64,000 bases of DNA from Psychroflexus aestuariivivens (GTDB lineage Bacteria; Bacteroidota; Bacteroidia; Flavobacteriales; Flavobacteriaceae), in contig NZ_RQVT01000051.1 in NCBI RefSeq assembly GCF_004010055.1, forward strand, positions 62,001-126,000, written 5' to 3'. The notes below the pieces were generated by a model. The model made no database searches, was not told the origin of the DNA, and saw only the letters and a program-made list of their open reading frames with translations. Shown piece after piece: positions 43,301 through 52,604 of this stretch (the first letter of the stretch is position 1; each line of letters opens with the position of its first letter). The translations under genes and the position numbers were made by a program.

Positions 43301-44117
43301 AACTGAAAGGATTATTTATTATTCCTCGCAAATGGCTAATGCTGTTAGAGATTTAACAAATTCAATTTTTCAGGGCAGAATCAATGCAATCGATCAGGAA
43401 ATCGCAAAACTTGATGAAAAATATAATCGTTGGCTTGAAAATGAAAATCTCACTGCCGATCAAGAAAAGGAAATTAGAGATAGGCAAGAAGCAGAAAGAC
43501 AAAAACTCGAAAAGAAAAAACGTAAAGAGCAACGCAAACAAGCAATTCTAGAAAAATCGTTTGCTGCTTTAAGTATAGGTTTAACAACGTTACAAGCAAC
43601 TATGGCCGCATTAGCACCACCACCTGTTGGACTTGGTCCAGTTTTCGGACCACCTTTAGCAACAGCAACAGCAACAATTGGTGCAGTACAATTAGCTGCC
43701 GCACTTGCTAAGCCTATTCCTCAGTATATGGAAGGTACAGAAGATCATCCTGGCGGAAAAGCTTTAGTTGGTGAAGTCAGACCTGAGGTTATTACTGAAC
43801 CAGGAAAAGAACCTTATATCGTTGATTCTCCAAGTATTTTAGATTTAAAGAAAGGAACTAAAGTCACACCAAGTTTGGATGAATATAATCAATTGATGCG
43901 TGCTTCAATGCTAGCATCTGTAGATATCAATAACAAAAAGTTGAATGATTTTAAAGCGAGGGAATCATTTTCAGATAACAAAGATGTTATTGAGAAATTA
44001 GATTCAGTTGAAAATACAATCAAGAACAATAAGACTAAGGTTTTTGTCAATCAGGAAAAGCAACCTGATTTCAATCACGAACTATTTAGACTTAAAAATA
44101 TTAGTTGGAATTCATAA
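40356..44117 (+). CDS. Tail tape measure protein
   Basis: This 1253-aa protein sets tail length. Long coiled coils lie at residues about 50-215 (K/E/A-rich repeats) and 560-1060. A phage tape-measure domain sits at about 250-500 (GVLGGLDLTFRVLRDATRRVREFDFEMNKLAGIAGTTRKELKDV... GEFLVQTLNAFDKSAESGEEFADIIANVRTSTALNFQRIRDAMGYVAPTANAL). Hydrophobic helices lie near 1070-1110 (QATMAALAPPPVGLGPVFGPPLATATATIGAVQLAAALA). At roughly 3 residues per 4-5 Å of tail, it implies a long flexible tail. Confidence 0.93.
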   Translation: MAEGKITREDIVDDRVLNLGKEYAESLNPAIRANQEWVNSFDEIKQSALEYAKLEKSFKASKNRKNLIALQKEEEKLRKQTADALKAEEAAREKTAKAVKAEQEAQAKAKKVIQEEERIRKQLADAIRSEEKAKQAGLDTERKELQLKRQKERAQKKTKKLTIAEREDLKLLNRNKREAAKMSSTLATEYEKQSVKLIQLKREYKGLAMEEGEASKEAKDLLRDITNLDNKLKKVDSSVGEFQRNVGNYPSALKHAGAAARNLATQMGVLGGLDLTFRVLRDATRRVREFDFEMNKLAGIAGTTRKELKDVQSVIISVASSSPKTSNEVAKLATSLFSLGKTKEEVKALTPVVNDLSIALNTTSDEAGEFLVQTLNAFDKSAESGEEFADIIANVRTSTALNFQRIRDAMGYVAPTANALNLTLQRTAGIIGTLNDNGIKAARAGRLMNTSFTRLNDRGLGLDEALERINNSQDRLMTSTKLFGAESSTLGLILADNIDKVDAYEKEFDQAGGSLKKLTDEQMKSLDNQIAMLESSWESFILSLENGEGTLSKVFKRSLDILKNMVDGMTELSKSEEQLRDKTYNKILQDRLKYYKSWTNEENKRAVAQKDMKNAQNEQIKLMKEMSRLQSEIDNKWNSALEISDYKEDLKEVNKEYQRNKATIEATNQVLSEMNSSDDGNDDSNSEKIEEEARSVAFLKGKIQELKDEQQKLTISDKSRSVQINNKIKAYEDEIDAILGVKEANEETKLSEEELQKFRLERQITLNNELLKSDKSSFEEKQKALQNRYDDEIELAILNTNEQSNLFDHLSDEEINAIKKTGKASEDIRANLNDRQILALEKFLEKRRQLINESENTSDQLDVEKIQQEAKRAQNIQQTAMENEIRLENEAFQAKEGVYENEVNAAELRERRIAEIKKKYAEEGLQTQLKAVEQLLANEELSKDKRIQYERQVAEIKRDLSELSTKNKKEKDKEEVSSVYAKTERIIYYSSQMANAVRDLTNSIFQGRINAIDQEIAKLDEKYNRWLENENLTADQEKEIRDRQEAERQKLEKKKRKEQRKQAILEKSFAALSIGLTTLQATMAALAPPPVGLGPVFGPPLATATATIGAVQLAAALAKPIPQYMEGTEDHPGGKALVGEVRPEVITEPGKEPYIVDSPSILDLKKGTKVTPSLDEYNQLMRASMLASVDINNKKLNDFKARESFSDNKDVIEKLDSVENTIKNNKTKVFVNQEKQPDFNHELFRLKNISWNS

Positions 44118-46412
44118 ATGGGACAAGTTAATCCAGCATATAACAATAGGGCAGAATACGAGCTTTATCAAAAAGGCTACGGCAGTATGATTATTTCTGA
44201 GCCAATCGGATGGAAAACGGATGATAAAGAAATGGCCAGGAATGAAGATTATGATGGTATTTTTCCAAAATTTTCAAATAACTTAAAGTTTTATGGAGAT
44301 GCTGTTGACTTCATCCAAGCTGTCAAAGATATTTTTGACATCAATGCTGAAATCAGATTGAGCAAAAAGGAAAAGCACCCTTATGAAGATACCTGGTATT
44401 TGTCATATACTGGTTATCTAGATATGAGTACTTACACTTATGAGGATAACAAAATTTCTTTAAAATTCAATTCAGGTGGTCTAGAACAAGAGCTAAAAAA
44501 CAGAAATAACAAAAAAATTGAAATTGAAAGGACCAACACATTAGATGGCCAACCTATTCCAGATTTAGAAACTTCAAAAGTAAAACTAGAAGGCAGAAGA
44601 ATCTTTTTAAGGTCTAAATGGGAAATGGATCAGGATAATAATGATTTTAGCTTAACCACTTCTTACAATTGGGACGTATTTGATGGTGGTAGTGATATTA
44701 TTCAATCCAAAAAAATTAGCTTACCACTAAAGCTCGAACAAAATTCTCATCAAAACTTAGCACAAACGCCAACTACTTTTTTTTCAACAGTAATGAATCA
44801 AGGCGATTTGAACCAGATGTTAATGTTTGATTTTTCAAGAGAAAGAACCTTAAATGTAAGTTTTAAAGATATTGGTTTCAAACCTAGAATTACAGAATTT
44901 GATGTGAATTGGGCTTACATAGCTATCCAAATCAATGTGTATGAAAATGGATTTGATTTCGATCATAAATCCACCACAACAATTTATGCAGCGACGAAAA
45001 ATTATTCAAGTTCAAACTTAAATTATAATAATCCTGATGATCTTGAACAAATATCAAATCAATGGGTAGATGTAAATGATCAAAGTTTTGATATCACATT
45101 ATTAGAAGGAGAATCTTTTGAAGTTGCTATTTTGATTCGCGGAGCTTTAGAAAGACAATTAGTGAACCGCTCAAGATATTATGTTGATTTTGATAATTTC
45201 CTAGGAAAAGTAACTGTAGAGGAAGACAGTGAATTTCAAACAACATTCACAAAGTCATTATTAGCTCATGAACTAGGTGAGCGTTTATCTCATATAATCA
45301 CCGGAAGAACAAATATTTTCAAATCTGAAGTACTTGGTCGGACTGCTATTGGTTATGAGAAAAACGGCATGGCATCTATGACCGCTTTGTCTCATGGTTT
45401 TTGGATACGGGGTTTTGAAAAAGATGCCAGTGATGAAGAAAATAAGTACAAACCATTTACCACGACTTGGAAAGATTATATAGAATCGCTTCAAGCAGTT
45501 TGGAATCTTGGTTTAGGTATTGAAAATGATGGAAAAAAGGAGATTCTAAGAATTGAGGATAAAAAGTATTTCTATCAAAAAACCGTAACTATAAAATTGC
45601 CATACCAGGTTAAAAATGTCAAGCGTAGTGTAGCAAAGAAAAAATACTATTCAGGAATTGAAATCGGTTATGAAAAGGGCGGAGAATATGAGCAAGCTAT
45701 GGGATTGGATGAATACAATGGAACCTCAACTTTTATAACACCAGTAAAAACTATTGATAACGATTTTGTAAAAAAATCTAAGTACTCGGCAGACTCATAC
45801 GGTAGAGAATTCACTAGAAGAAAATCTAAAACATTATTTCCAACTGAAGATACAGACAGAGATAATGATATTCACTTAATGGATGTGAAACCAACGGAAT
45901 TAGGACATTTCAAAATGCGAAAATGGCAGGATGATTTCGATGAAGAACCTACAGGAATCTATTCACCTGAAACTGCTACAAATTTGAGATTGACACCGTT
46001 TTGTATGTTAAAACGTCATGGCTGGATAATCAGAGCTTCAGTTTCAAAATTTCCCGATGAATGGATAAGATACACTAGCTCTACGGCTAACAGTCGGCTA
46101 AAAACAAAAATGAGTATAAATCCTGATCATACTTATGTAAATGGTCAGGAATATGCTGAAAATGATGATATCATTTCAAATGAATTGGAAAGGGAGCGAT
46201 TTGTTCCAGAGTGGATTGAATTTGAGCATGTAGTTGAATTTGAAACCGCTAGAGATTTAGAAGGTTATACAACTATTTTAGGGAAAAGAATCCCAAATAA
46301 ATATGGCCTTATTGAATTCATCAATGAATTCGGAGATAAGGAAACTGGATTTCTATTCAACGTAAAACCTAACGAAAAAGGGAAGTGGAAAATATTAAAA
46401 GCAAGTAAGTAA
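44118..46412 (+). CDS. Distal tail/baseplate protein, large
   Basis: A 764-aa beta-rich protein starting directly after the tape measure stop, where the Dit/Tal-type tail-tip proteins are. The first 160 residues (EYELYQKGYGSMIISEPIGWKTDDKEM..., TWYLSYTGYLDMSTYTYEDNKISLKF) look like a tail hub. No hydrolase motif is recognised. It likely joins the tube end to the fibres. Confidence 0.6.
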   Translation: MGQVNPAYNNRAEYELYQKGYGSMIISEPIGWKTDDKEMARNEDYDGIFPKFSNNLKFYGDAVDFIQAVKDIFDINAEIRLSKKEKHPYEDTWYLSYTGYLDMSTYTYEDNKISLKFNSGGLEQELKNRNNKKIEIERTNTLDGQPIPDLETSKVKLEGRRIFLRSKWEMDQDNNDFSLTTSYNWDVFDGGSDIIQSKKISLPLKLEQNSHQNLAQTPTTFFSTVMNQGDLNQMLMFDFSRERTLNVSFKDIGFKPRITEFDVNWAYIAIQINVYENGFDFDHKSTTTIYAATKNYSSSNLNYNNPDDLEQISNQWVDVNDQSFDITLLEGESFEVAILIRGALERQLVNRSRYYVDFDNFLGKVTVEEDSEFQTTFTKSLLAHELGERLSHIITGRTNIFKSEVLGRTAIGYEKNGMASMTALSHGFWIRGFEKDASDEENKYKPFTTTWKDYIESLQAVWNLGLGIENDGKKEILRIEDKKYFYQKTVTIKLPYQVKNVKRSVAKKKYYSGIEIGYEKGGEYEQAMGLDEYNGTSTFITPVKTIDNDFVKKSKYSADSYGREFTRRKSKTLFPTEDTDRDNDIHLMDVKPTELGHFKMRKWQDDFDEEPTGIYSPETATNLRLTPFCMLKRHGWIIRASVSKFPDEWIRYTSSTANSRLKTKMSINPDHTYVNGQEYAENDDIISNELERERFVPEWIEFEHVVEFETARDLEGYTTILGKRIPNKYGLIEFINEFGDKETGFLFNVKPNEKGKWKILKASK

Positions 46413-48460
46413 TGGCAGAATTCAAAAGCATAGAGATAACTTTTAATAAGGATTTAGAAATAGGTGAAAACGTGTATTTCGAAATGCCTGTTTTGTTCTT
46501 AACTTATCCTTCAAATCATACTTGGGTGAATGTTCGTCAATCACCAAATCAAGTCACTAAAGGTGTGCCTATAGAAGATAGTCCAGGTTTAAGAAGTGCT
46601 ATAAATTATCAAGCGGCTTTAGAGGCAGATTTAGCTGAAGAATATGGAATGAATGTGACAAGAACTGGAAATACAGTTAGAATTGCAGCGACAGACGTTT
46701 TTTATGGTTTTAACTGGGTTGAGGGTTCAAATCATGTGAGTTATGTGATAGATGATGAGACAGAAGATCTGTTTTTAATTACTTCAGTAACATTCAGTGC
46801 CGGAATCAATCCAAATGTAAATACCTGTCAAAATATCAGGATTCATGTTGAAACCACGATTCCTATAGCTGACTTAGTAAGTCCTGGTTCTGCTAACCCA
46901 AACCCAGGGCAAAACAATATGAGTTTTTATATTCCGCGTGGTCAACCTTTTCTGTTGAAACTAGAATCTGAAGAGGGTCAAACCGCAGAAATAAATTTCA
47001 ACAATGGCATCGATGTTTTAAGTTCCGATAATCTTGATTTAGAAATTCAAAACACGCCTGGAGGTTCTAATGTAGTTGTAAACTTATTAAACCAAGGTGT
47101 AAATAATATAGTTGATTTTTATGCTGAGGTAGTTGGGCCACACGAGCTTGAACTCGAATATTCATTGGATGGTGAAACTTGGCAAGATTCAAATATATTT
47201 TCTGGATTAACACCAGGGAATTATACCTTGTATGTTCGTGATCAATTTGGATGTCAAACACAGAAAAACTTTGTTACTCAAGAAGCGGGTAGTGGTGCAC
47301 CATATTTTTATATTTCAAAGTCCAATTCTATTCGATATGCCAACCGTGTAGATTTTGGAGATGCAGCCAATTACAAAACTGATGAAAATACGCTAAGCTG
47401 TGAAGTAAATGTGCCATTGCCATATACTGAAATCCAACAATTTCAATCTGCGGATATCATACGTACTCAGTTTTTATCAAATTATGAAAACATCACAGCT
47501 GAGGTTTTGGATTTAGAAACTGATGAATCGACAAATATTCCAATCGAGCAACATTCAACTAATATTGATTTGAATGATTCCAGAGATGCAATCATATATC
47601 CTTTACCGGATAACAAAACAGGTGTGTATTTTATCACTGGAAATATTTATAATTATAGTTCAGGTGAGGCGATTACAGATTATGCTTTAAATGGAAATCT
47701 GCCTGAATGGGGTGAAACTGGTAATTTCGTCAGAATTCAGAATGCTTGGTATCTCATAGAAGAGATTATTTATGATGATACAATTGCCGCTGATGTCATG
47801 GTTATTAGCAAGGAAACATCAGTTCAAACTGATGTTATTGCGAAATCAATTTACGATCGACGCAATTATGAGATTTATGAGTTTGAGATTGATTTTTTTG
47901 ATTTTCTGAATAAAACCGTTCAAGTCAGAATCATTAATCAAGATGATAATTTTGGAACAATCACATTGCTTTCAGAAAAAATAAATGTCAAGGTAAAACA
48001 TCCTGATACCATCGAAATTCGATATAAAAACAAACACAATACCGATATGTTCTATATGACTGGAATAGAACATAAGATCAGAATTCCTATCAATAAAGTT
48101 TCAGGTCAATCTGATGAAGAAACTGAAACTCAAAAAACAGATAGCACAACTGAGGTGATTTCTGCAACAGTTCATGAAGGTGATGAATTCGAGTTTGAAC
48201 CAGTGACTAAAGAGATCATGCGAAAAATCATTCAAGGACTTACACACACGAACGTTTTAATTGATAGTGTGGCATACAAAAAAGAAGCTATTGAAATTGA
48301 AGGCCCACTGGGAGAAACAAATCTTTATATCGTTAAAGCAAGTATGATCAAGTCAAACAATGTATTTGATTCAACTTCAGGAAATAATGAATTTGCAACT
48401 TCAAATGTTGAAATTCCAGGATTTATAGATAATGGTGAAGATGGATTTATTAAGTATTAA
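46412..48460 (+). CDS. Tail-tip protein with SprB-repeat-like domain
   Basis: A 682-aa protein sharing one base with the previous gene. Around residues 245-295 it has EYSLDGETWQDSNIFSGLTPGNYTLYVRDQFGCQTQ, which closely follows the SprB-repeat pattern (YSxDG-x-tW-x-F-x-xL-x-G-x-Y-x-v-x-D-x-xGC) of Bacteroidota gliding adhesins. The C-terminal part carries a baseplate-like beta region (YKNKHNTDMFYMTGIEHKIRIPI). Probably a receptor-facing tail protein. Confidence 0.65.
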   Translation: MAEFKSIEITFNKDLEIGENVYFEMPVLFLTYPSNHTWVNVRQSPNQVTKGVPIEDSPGLRSAINYQAALEADLAEEYGMNVTRTGNTVRIAATDVFYGFNWVEGSNHVSYVIDDETEDLFLITSVTFSAGINPNVNTCQNIRIHVETTIPIADLVSPGSANPNPGQNNMSFYIPRGQPFLLKLESEEGQTAEINFNNGIDVLSSDNLDLEIQNTPGGSNVVVNLLNQGVNNIVDFYAEVVGPHELELEYSLDGETWQDSNIFSGLTPGNYTLYVRDQFGCQTQKNFVTQEAGSGAPYFYISKSNSIRYANRVDFGDAANYKTDENTLSCEVNVPLPYTEIQQFQSADIIRTQFLSNYENITAEVLDLETDESTNIPIEQHSTNIDLNDSRDAIIYPLPDNKTGVYFITGNIYNYSSGEAITDYALNGNLPEWGETGNFVRIQNAWYLIEEIIYDDTIAADVMVISKETSVQTDVIAKSIYDRRNYEIYEFEIDFFDFLNKTVQVRIINQDDNFGTITLLSEKINVKVKHPDTIEIRYKNKHNTDMFYMTGIEHKIRIPINKVSGQSDEETETQKTDSTTEVISATVHEGDEFEFEPVTKEIMRKIIQGLTHTNVLIDSVAYKKEAIEIEGPLGETNLYIVKASMIKSNNVFDSTSGNNEFATSNVEIPGFIDNGEDGFIKY

Positions 48461-48702
48461 TCTCTGTCATGTTTTCGCCTTTGCAATTCTTCAAGGTCTT
48501 CCTTAGTGACATTCAGATTATTTTCAACTGAATAATGGTGATGATGTGTATGGAAATGACTAACTGAATCATCTCGTTTTTCCTTTGAACCAACGCCCAA
48601 AATAAGTTCTGTCACTTTCTTAAATACAGTGAAGCCAAAAGCAAAAACAACCAATAAAATCAGTATAAATATCAACATATCACAAATATAAGATTTTCTC
48701 AT
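48457..48702 (-). CDS. Small histidine-rich membrane protein, antisense to tail genes
   Basis: An 81-aa protein with one transmembrane helix (MLIFILILLVVFAFGFTVF) and a cytoplasmic or periplasmic tail with a His cluster (HFHTHHHHY) and a coiled C-terminus (NVTKEDLEELQRRK). It is the only leftward gene among the tail genes. Its start is 11 bp from the 48714-48736 palindrome shared with the repressor promoter, so it may be a lysogen-expressed gene such as an exclusion factor. The His cluster could bind metal. Confidence 0.6.
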   Translation of the reverse strand: MRKSYICDMLIFILILLVVFAFGFTVFKKVTELILGVGSKEKRDDSVSHFHTHHHHYSVENNLNVTKEDLEELQRRKHDRD

Positions 48703-48713
48703 GTAATGTAACT

Positions 48714-48758
48714 TTATTTAGAATAGTTCTAAATAATACCTAGTTTTGTTTAATTTTA
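48714..48758 (+). promoter_or_regulatory. Fibre-operon promoter with palindrome
   Basis: TTATTTAGAA-TAG-TTCTAAATAA (48714-48736) has perfect 10-bp arms. It is followed by TAGTTTTG (48741-48748, exact -7 box) and a weaker TAATTTTA (48751-48758). It separates the leftward small membrane gene from the rightward fibre gene. Confidence 0.65.
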
Positions 48759-48777
48759 AGCTGCAAACAAGATATAC

Positions 48778-50370
48778 ATGAGCTTAATCACTCAAATACA
48801 ACAAACCCTAGCTTCTTTAGTACAATGGCGAAATGATGTGATTGCGAACAGCAAAACCACAGAAGAGCTTGAATCAATAGAGGATATCAACAATGATGAT
48901 CTAATTCGTATTTCTAGAAACGGTCAATCTAAGAAATCTAGTATTGAAAATTTCTCAAGCATTTTTGGAGATCAAAATATCAAAGGAATTACCAAAGCTG
49001 TTTATATCAATTGGAATACAAATGGTAATCGTGAAGCTAAAGTTGCTAGCTATTTAAATAACACATCAGAATTTACGGTTGAAGGCAATCAGCTTTTATT
49101 ACTTAAGAATTATAAAAACCAAACCATGTATCAGGTACAAGATTGGAATCCTGAAGTACACACCTGGTTGTTTTTAAAAGGCAAAGGCACTTATCCTAAT
49201 TCTGAAAACCCAGTAAGTGTAAATGATTTATACTATCTCGGTTTTACAGTAAAAGATTACAGCAATAATGAATTCGACCTTGGAGAAATCGGACAGATTC
49301 CAATCCAAGATTTTATAAATTCATCCAATGATGTTTTTTCAATAAATGCCGCAGCTCACAATATTTTCCTGACCACAAGAGATGGTGAGGATTTCATTTA
49401 TCTCTATATCGGTTCTCAAATCTTAATCGGTGATAACAATCAGCCAGAGATTGATCCAGTGTATCAAAATGAATTTTTTGAAATCACAGCTCAAGAGCCA
49501 GCTGATGAACCATCTACTGGTGGTGCTCAAAGTGTTTTGGAGGAAGAAATATTGTCTAATGTAGAAATTTCAGAAGCGGCTCCAGCAGGAACTACATTTC
49601 CTGAAGGAATGACAATGACAGAATTTGTTCATGCAATAGCTATCAGTACTTTTTATCCTGATCTCATTGCGCCAAGTTTTTCATTGAATCGTTCCGGTTC
49701 TCAACTTAGAATCATAGGATCATCAACAACTTTTACATTGACTTTCAATTTTAACCGAGGAAAGATAAAGGGTGAAATTGTCAATGGTGTTTGGGATGAA
49801 AACGAAGAACAGAATCCAAGAGCAGGGCAGGCGACTGGATATGAAATAGATGGTGTCGAAACTGAAAACAATAGCCTTCAAGTGACAAAAACAGTTCAGC
49901 AAGGAATTAATGCTTTTGTGGCCAAAGTGACTTATGAAGATGGACCTCAACCAAAAGACAGTGTCAATAATGATTATCAATCACCATTAATAGGCGGAAC
50001 ATCACCAGAACGTTCAGCAAGTTTTGAGGGGATTTACCCTTTGTTTGCGACTGTAAACGCAATCAGTCAGGGAAATCAATTGCCGAATTATTCAATGTTA
50101 AATGCAAATAATATTGAAATTCAACTTGCTGGTGAATCAGGTGGAAACAAGCAATCCTTTTCAATTCCTGATGCATGGTTAGCAAATAGAGCACTGGATA
50201 AGGTTGAATATTTTAATCCAGTTTCTGGTCAGTTCGATACGGCTAATAAAATAACAGATTTTGACGCCAGTTCAGCTACCAAAACAATAGAAAGCCAAAT
50301 AATAGGGTATACAAAATATACACATAATGGAGGTAATCGTGGCTCCATATTAATTCGATTAAAATTTTAG
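48778..50370 (+). CDS. Tail fibre-like protein 1
   Basis: A 530-aa protein. The N-terminal helix (LITQIQQTLASLVQWRNDVIANSKTTEELE) may trimerise and anchor it to the tail. DLIRISRNGQSKKSSIENF recurs in Bacteroidota phage fibres. The rest is beta-rich with two Ig-like or jelly-roll-like parts; the end NGGNRGSILIRLKF is typical of a fibre tip. It has its own promoter. Receptor binding is inferred. Confidence 0.6.
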   Translation: MSLITQIQQTLASLVQWRNDVIANSKTTEELESIEDINNDDLIRISRNGQSKKSSIENFSSIFGDQNIKGITKAVYINWNTNGNREAKVASYLNNTSEFTVEGNQLLLLKNYKNQTMYQVQDWNPEVHTWLFLKGKGTYPNSENPVSVNDLYYLGFTVKDYSNNEFDLGEIGQIPIQDFINSSNDVFSINAAAHNIFLTTRDGEDFIYLYIGSQILIGDNNQPEIDPVYQNEFFEITAQEPADEPSTGGAQSVLEEEILSNVEISEAAPAGTTFPEGMTMTEFVHAIAISTFYPDLIAPSFSLNRSGSQLRIIGSSTTFTLTFNFNRGKIKGEIVNGVWDENEEQNPRAGQATGYEIDGVETENNSLQVTKTVQQGINAFVAKVTYEDGPQPKDSVNNDYQSPLIGGTSPERSASFEGIYPLFATVNAISQGNQLPNYSMLNANNIEIQLAGESGGNKQSFSIPDAWLANRALDKVEYFNPVSGQFDTANKITDFDASSATKTIESQIIGYTKYTHNGGNRGSILIRLKF

Positions 50371-50373
50371 GTA

Positions 50374-52593
50374 ATGGGTAGAGAAGTAGGAACATTTGTG
50401 TTTTCAGCTAATTTTGAAGTTACCAAGGAAGGAACTCTTGACGCTCGACAAATCGTTGATAACTTTGATGATTTGCTTGTTTTTAATTCTGGGAATTTTA
50501 TTCCTAACGGATTTCCAGTTGCTGTAAGAGGAAAAAACAATGCTGATGAACGTGGTTTGTACGTTTGCATGGATAATGCCAATCTTAATCAGGCAGAATC
50601 TTGGGCTAAAATCACCTCGAATATAAATTTGGCTTTAGCCATCGATTCTAATGGGAATAACACAGAATTTAAAAATAACCCAAAGGATAGTAAAGGGTTT
50701 GATGATATAAATATTCTTCCGTTTAAATGGGATTCATATTTGACAAACAAATCAGTACTATTGAATAGTGATAATATTACACTGGGCAATAATTATAGTA
50801 ATTCTTCAGCAAATAAAATTTTAGCAAATCACGGCTTATATTATTTGAGTGAAACAAATGATATAACAAAAGCCAACTACCCAGATTTAGGGATTTCAGG
50901 ATTAAACCCATATAATTTTGATAGTGATTTCAACAAAGATTGGTCATTTGGATCAAATAGATCTATTTTAAATCTTGATTTTGAATTGAAAGATAATGAA
51001 GGTAATTATTTAGAAATAGTAGATAATCGTAGGATTCCAATTTATATAAAGTTTAAAGACAATCAAGGGAATGAAGTTCATTTCAGCTATTATTTCAGTA
51101 CAAGCAGAGATTTAAAATTTTTTATTAAAAATATTTCCTATGAATCTGGAGGCACAGTTTTAACATTAAACCATGAAATTCCATTAAAGTATTTCAATTG
51201 GCTAAACGAGAGAGGTGGTTCTACCTATATTGATGCAACAGAAGATTATAAGAATGGCGGGTATAGCTTAGCTGGTAATCTTGTAATGGGTCAGGATTTA
51301 TCACTAATAAACACCACAAACTCAGTAATACTAGGTTATCAAAATGGCACAAGTGCTTTTGGTTTAAAGTTTATCGAAGACTGCTTGATAGTAGGTCGTA
51401 GAAATTTAATAAGTGCCGAAAAGGGAAGTGCTGTCAGAGGAGCTTCTGTATTTGGTGAACTCAACATTTCTAGAGCTAGTGCTACAAGTGTTTTCGGTAT
51501 TAGAAATATCGCCAATAGTGCGGGTGAAACCATATTTGGCATAAGAGCCTATGATATTAGAACTAATCAAGATGATAACCTTGGGAATGATAGAAAAGAT
51601 ATTGCATTCCATATTGGTATTTCAAACATTGGTTCTTTAGAAAGATTAAGTCAATTAATGGTATTTAAAAATGGCTTTATCAAACTTACAGAAGTACCAA
51701 TAACTTCAATGGGGATAAACCAGTATACGCCTGGAGGTATAAAAGGTGGTTTTGGTTTAGATTCTGAAGATGGAAATAAGTTAAAGTACTGCCCTGATGG
51801 ACAAAACTGGAAAACCGTTGCAACTACTGAAGATGTTCAGCAGTCTAGTGAAGAAACACCAGCCACTATAAAGCAAAAATATGAAGAGAATGCTAAATCT
51901 TTCAATGATACTTTATTTGATAGGTTAGCTGGTGACTATTACTTAAAAAAGTCAAGTAATCAAGAAATTGATTCTGAAAAAACTTATACGGAAATACAGA
52001 AACTGTGGAAAGGCGCTGAGTTCAGGTCTAATGGAAATGATAATAATGTTTCCAAGATATTTATTGATGAAAATTCGATTGAATATACTGTGAATGTAGG
52101 GGGTGATCCTCAGTATAATAAGTTGACTCCAAATGTAAGTGGTTTACAAGATGGAGAGACAAAAGAACACAAATTACCCAATAACCCAGGAACAATTGCC
52201 TCATCATATGATAGGGTCAACCAAGTTAGGTTAATAGAAATTGATATCAATAATGACACTGTTGTAGTCGATAATAAGGATTATAACATAATGATAAACT
52301 CAACCGATGGAACAGCTCCTATAGTCGATATGACTTCAGAGCTTCCTCAATCACATGGCAGGTTGATTAATATAAGAGCAAATGCAAGGGTTGATTTCAA
52401 TATACCAATAAAAGATCTAGATGGAAATACATTTTTGCCAAATGGAACTAATGGTAATACCCAATTAGATGCCACTACCGCAGAAGCGGGAATTAGTTTA
52501 CAAGCTATATCAGCAAATGTTGAAGCCCAACCAAATTCTATTATTAGCTCAGCTAATAATAGATGGTTTCTGTTAAAGAATAATAACGCATAA
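50374..52593 (+). CDS. Tail fibre-like protein 2 with YadA-head-like repeats
   Basis: A 739-aa protein 3 bp after fibre 1. Around residues 300-400 it has repeating short strands with glycines (SVILGYQNGTSAFGLKF, CLIVGRRNLISAEKGS, ASVFGELNISRASATSVFGIRNIANSAGETIFGIRAYD), as in left-handed beta-roll adhesin heads. The C-terminal part (VDFNIPIKDLDGNTFLPNGTNGNTQ) is a compact beta domain. Probably the host-range determinant. Confidence 0.6.
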   Translation: MGREVGTFVFSANFEVTKEGTLDARQIVDNFDDLLVFNSGNFIPNGFPVAVRGKNNADERGLYVCMDNANLNQAESWAKITSNINLALAIDSNGNNTEFKNNPKDSKGFDDINILPFKWDSYLTNKSVLLNSDNITLGNNYSNSSANKILANHGLYYLSETNDITKANYPDLGISGLNPYNFDSDFNKDWSFGSNRSILNLDFELKDNEGNYLEIVDNRRIPIYIKFKDNQGNEVHFSYYFSTSRDLKFFIKNISYESGGTVLTLNHEIPLKYFNWLNERGGSTYIDATEDYKNGGYSLAGNLVMGQDLSLINTTNSVILGYQNGTSAFGLKFIEDCLIVGRRNLISAEKGSAVRGASVFGELNISRASATSVFGIRNIANSAGETIFGIRAYDIRTNQDDNLGNDRKDIAFHIGISNIGSLERLSQLMVFKNGFIKLTEVPITSMGINQYTPGGIKGGFGLDSEDGNKLKYCPDGQNWKTVATTEDVQQSSEETPATIKQKYEENAKSFNDTLFDRLAGDYYLKKSSNQEIDSEKTYTEIQKLWKGAEFRSNGNDNNVSKIFIDENSIEYTVNVGGDPQYNKLTPNVSGLQDGETKEHKLPNNPGTIASSYDRVNQVRLIEIDINNDTVVVDNKDYNIMINSTDGTAPIVDMTSELPQSHGRLINIRANARVDFNIPIKDLDGNTFLPNGTNGNTQLDATTAEAGISLQAISANVEAQPNSIISSANNRWFLLKNNNA

Positions 52594-52604
52594 TCAATAC
52601 ATAT

